Shown here: piece after piece, positions 33,799 to 33,837 of the stretch
Position numbering within the stretch: the first letter of the stretch is position 1
Layout of the letters: each line of letters begins with the position of its first letter
Origin: Bacteroidota bacterium
GTDB taxonomy: Bacteria; Bacteroidota; Rhodothermia; Rhodothermales; JAHQVL01
Assembly (NCBI GenBank): GCA_039111535.1
Contig: JBCCIM010000050.1
Location: 1-33,837, forward strand
Direction of reading: 5' to 3'
DNA: 33,837 bases
Notes under the pieces: generated by a model
Database searches by the model: none
What the model was told of the DNA's origin: nothing
What the model saw: only the letters and a program-made list of their open reading frames with translations
Position numbers and translations under genes: made by a program

Positions 33799-33837
33799 GA
33801 GATTTTATGAATCCTTTGGTTATCAGCAGAACAAAAA

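Noticed and set aside
1-33837. tRNA genes, rRNA genes, CRISPR arrays, insertion sequences and phage genes
   Set aside because: I looked for T-loop sequences, regularly spaced repeats, transposase motifs and integrases and saw none that hold up.

Overview
The window looks like chromosomal DNA of a Bacteroidota/Rhodothermota-type bacterium (inference; Rhodothermales-like is my best guess). The grounds are a complete Bat (aerotolerance) operon, a tiny bTHX ribosomal protein gene, a DUF6503-like lipoprotein, a MacB/FtsX-type permease of the kind these phyla carry in many copies, and a dnaX-ybaB-recR block. Most genes are roughly 50-57 % GC. The hexamer GCCGGC is strikingly frequent. No rRNA, tRNA, CRISPR array, transposase or integrase was found.

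Layout. Positions 1-1285 hold a DUF3750 gene (-) and, divergent from it, the first 74 codons of an alphaproteobacterial-looking UvrD/PcrA helicase. The helicase stops abruptly just after its Walker A motif, and unrelated sequence follows, so this is either a recombination scar or an assembly chimera. From 1.3 to 12.98 kb lies an accessory region: FtsX-type permease, DUF6503-like lipoprotein, an AT-richer pair (Crp/Fnr regulator and small membrane protein) separated by a perfect 12-bp-arm dyad, a TetA-like MFS exporter, a HigBA-type toxin-antitoxin pair with a dyad operator, an alpha/beta hydrolase whose signal peptide is out of frame by one base, and a large di-heme cytochrome c peroxidase fused to a parallel beta-helix domain.

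From 13.17 to 21.56 kb is a tight eight-gene operon: DUF58 protein, BatD-like membrane protein, class III sirtuin, BatA, BatB, BatC, BatD, BatE. The VWA, TPR and BatD-type proteins are expected to form an envelope complex. Two points stand out: an NAD-dependent deacylase is embedded in the operon with overlapping reading frames, and no moxR ATPase gene lies upstream. From 21.7 to 28.2 kb follow thymidine kinase, an RDD membrane protein, DnaX (tau) with a very long Ala/Pro/Gln-rich linker, YbaB, RecR and an FbpB-like fused ABC permease. Then come a convergent membrane Ser/Thr kinase, an outer-membrane-like protein preceded by an apparent 33-codon coupled leader ORF, the 43-residue bTHX gene, a saccharopine dehydrogenase-like oxidoreductase divergent from it across a perfect 11-bp-arm dyad, and two convergent NTF2-fold proteins sharing a terminator.

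Functional themes: envelope stress and oxygen tolerance (Bat operon, cytochrome peroxidase, Crp/Fnr regulator), DNA replication and repair (DnaX, RecR, YbaB, Tdk), and envelope signalling and transport. The items most worth a second look are the sirtuin inside the Bat operon, the peroxidase/beta-helix fusion, the leader ORF at 30441, the perfect dyads at 6346 and 31361, the GCCGGC excess and the 1285 junction.
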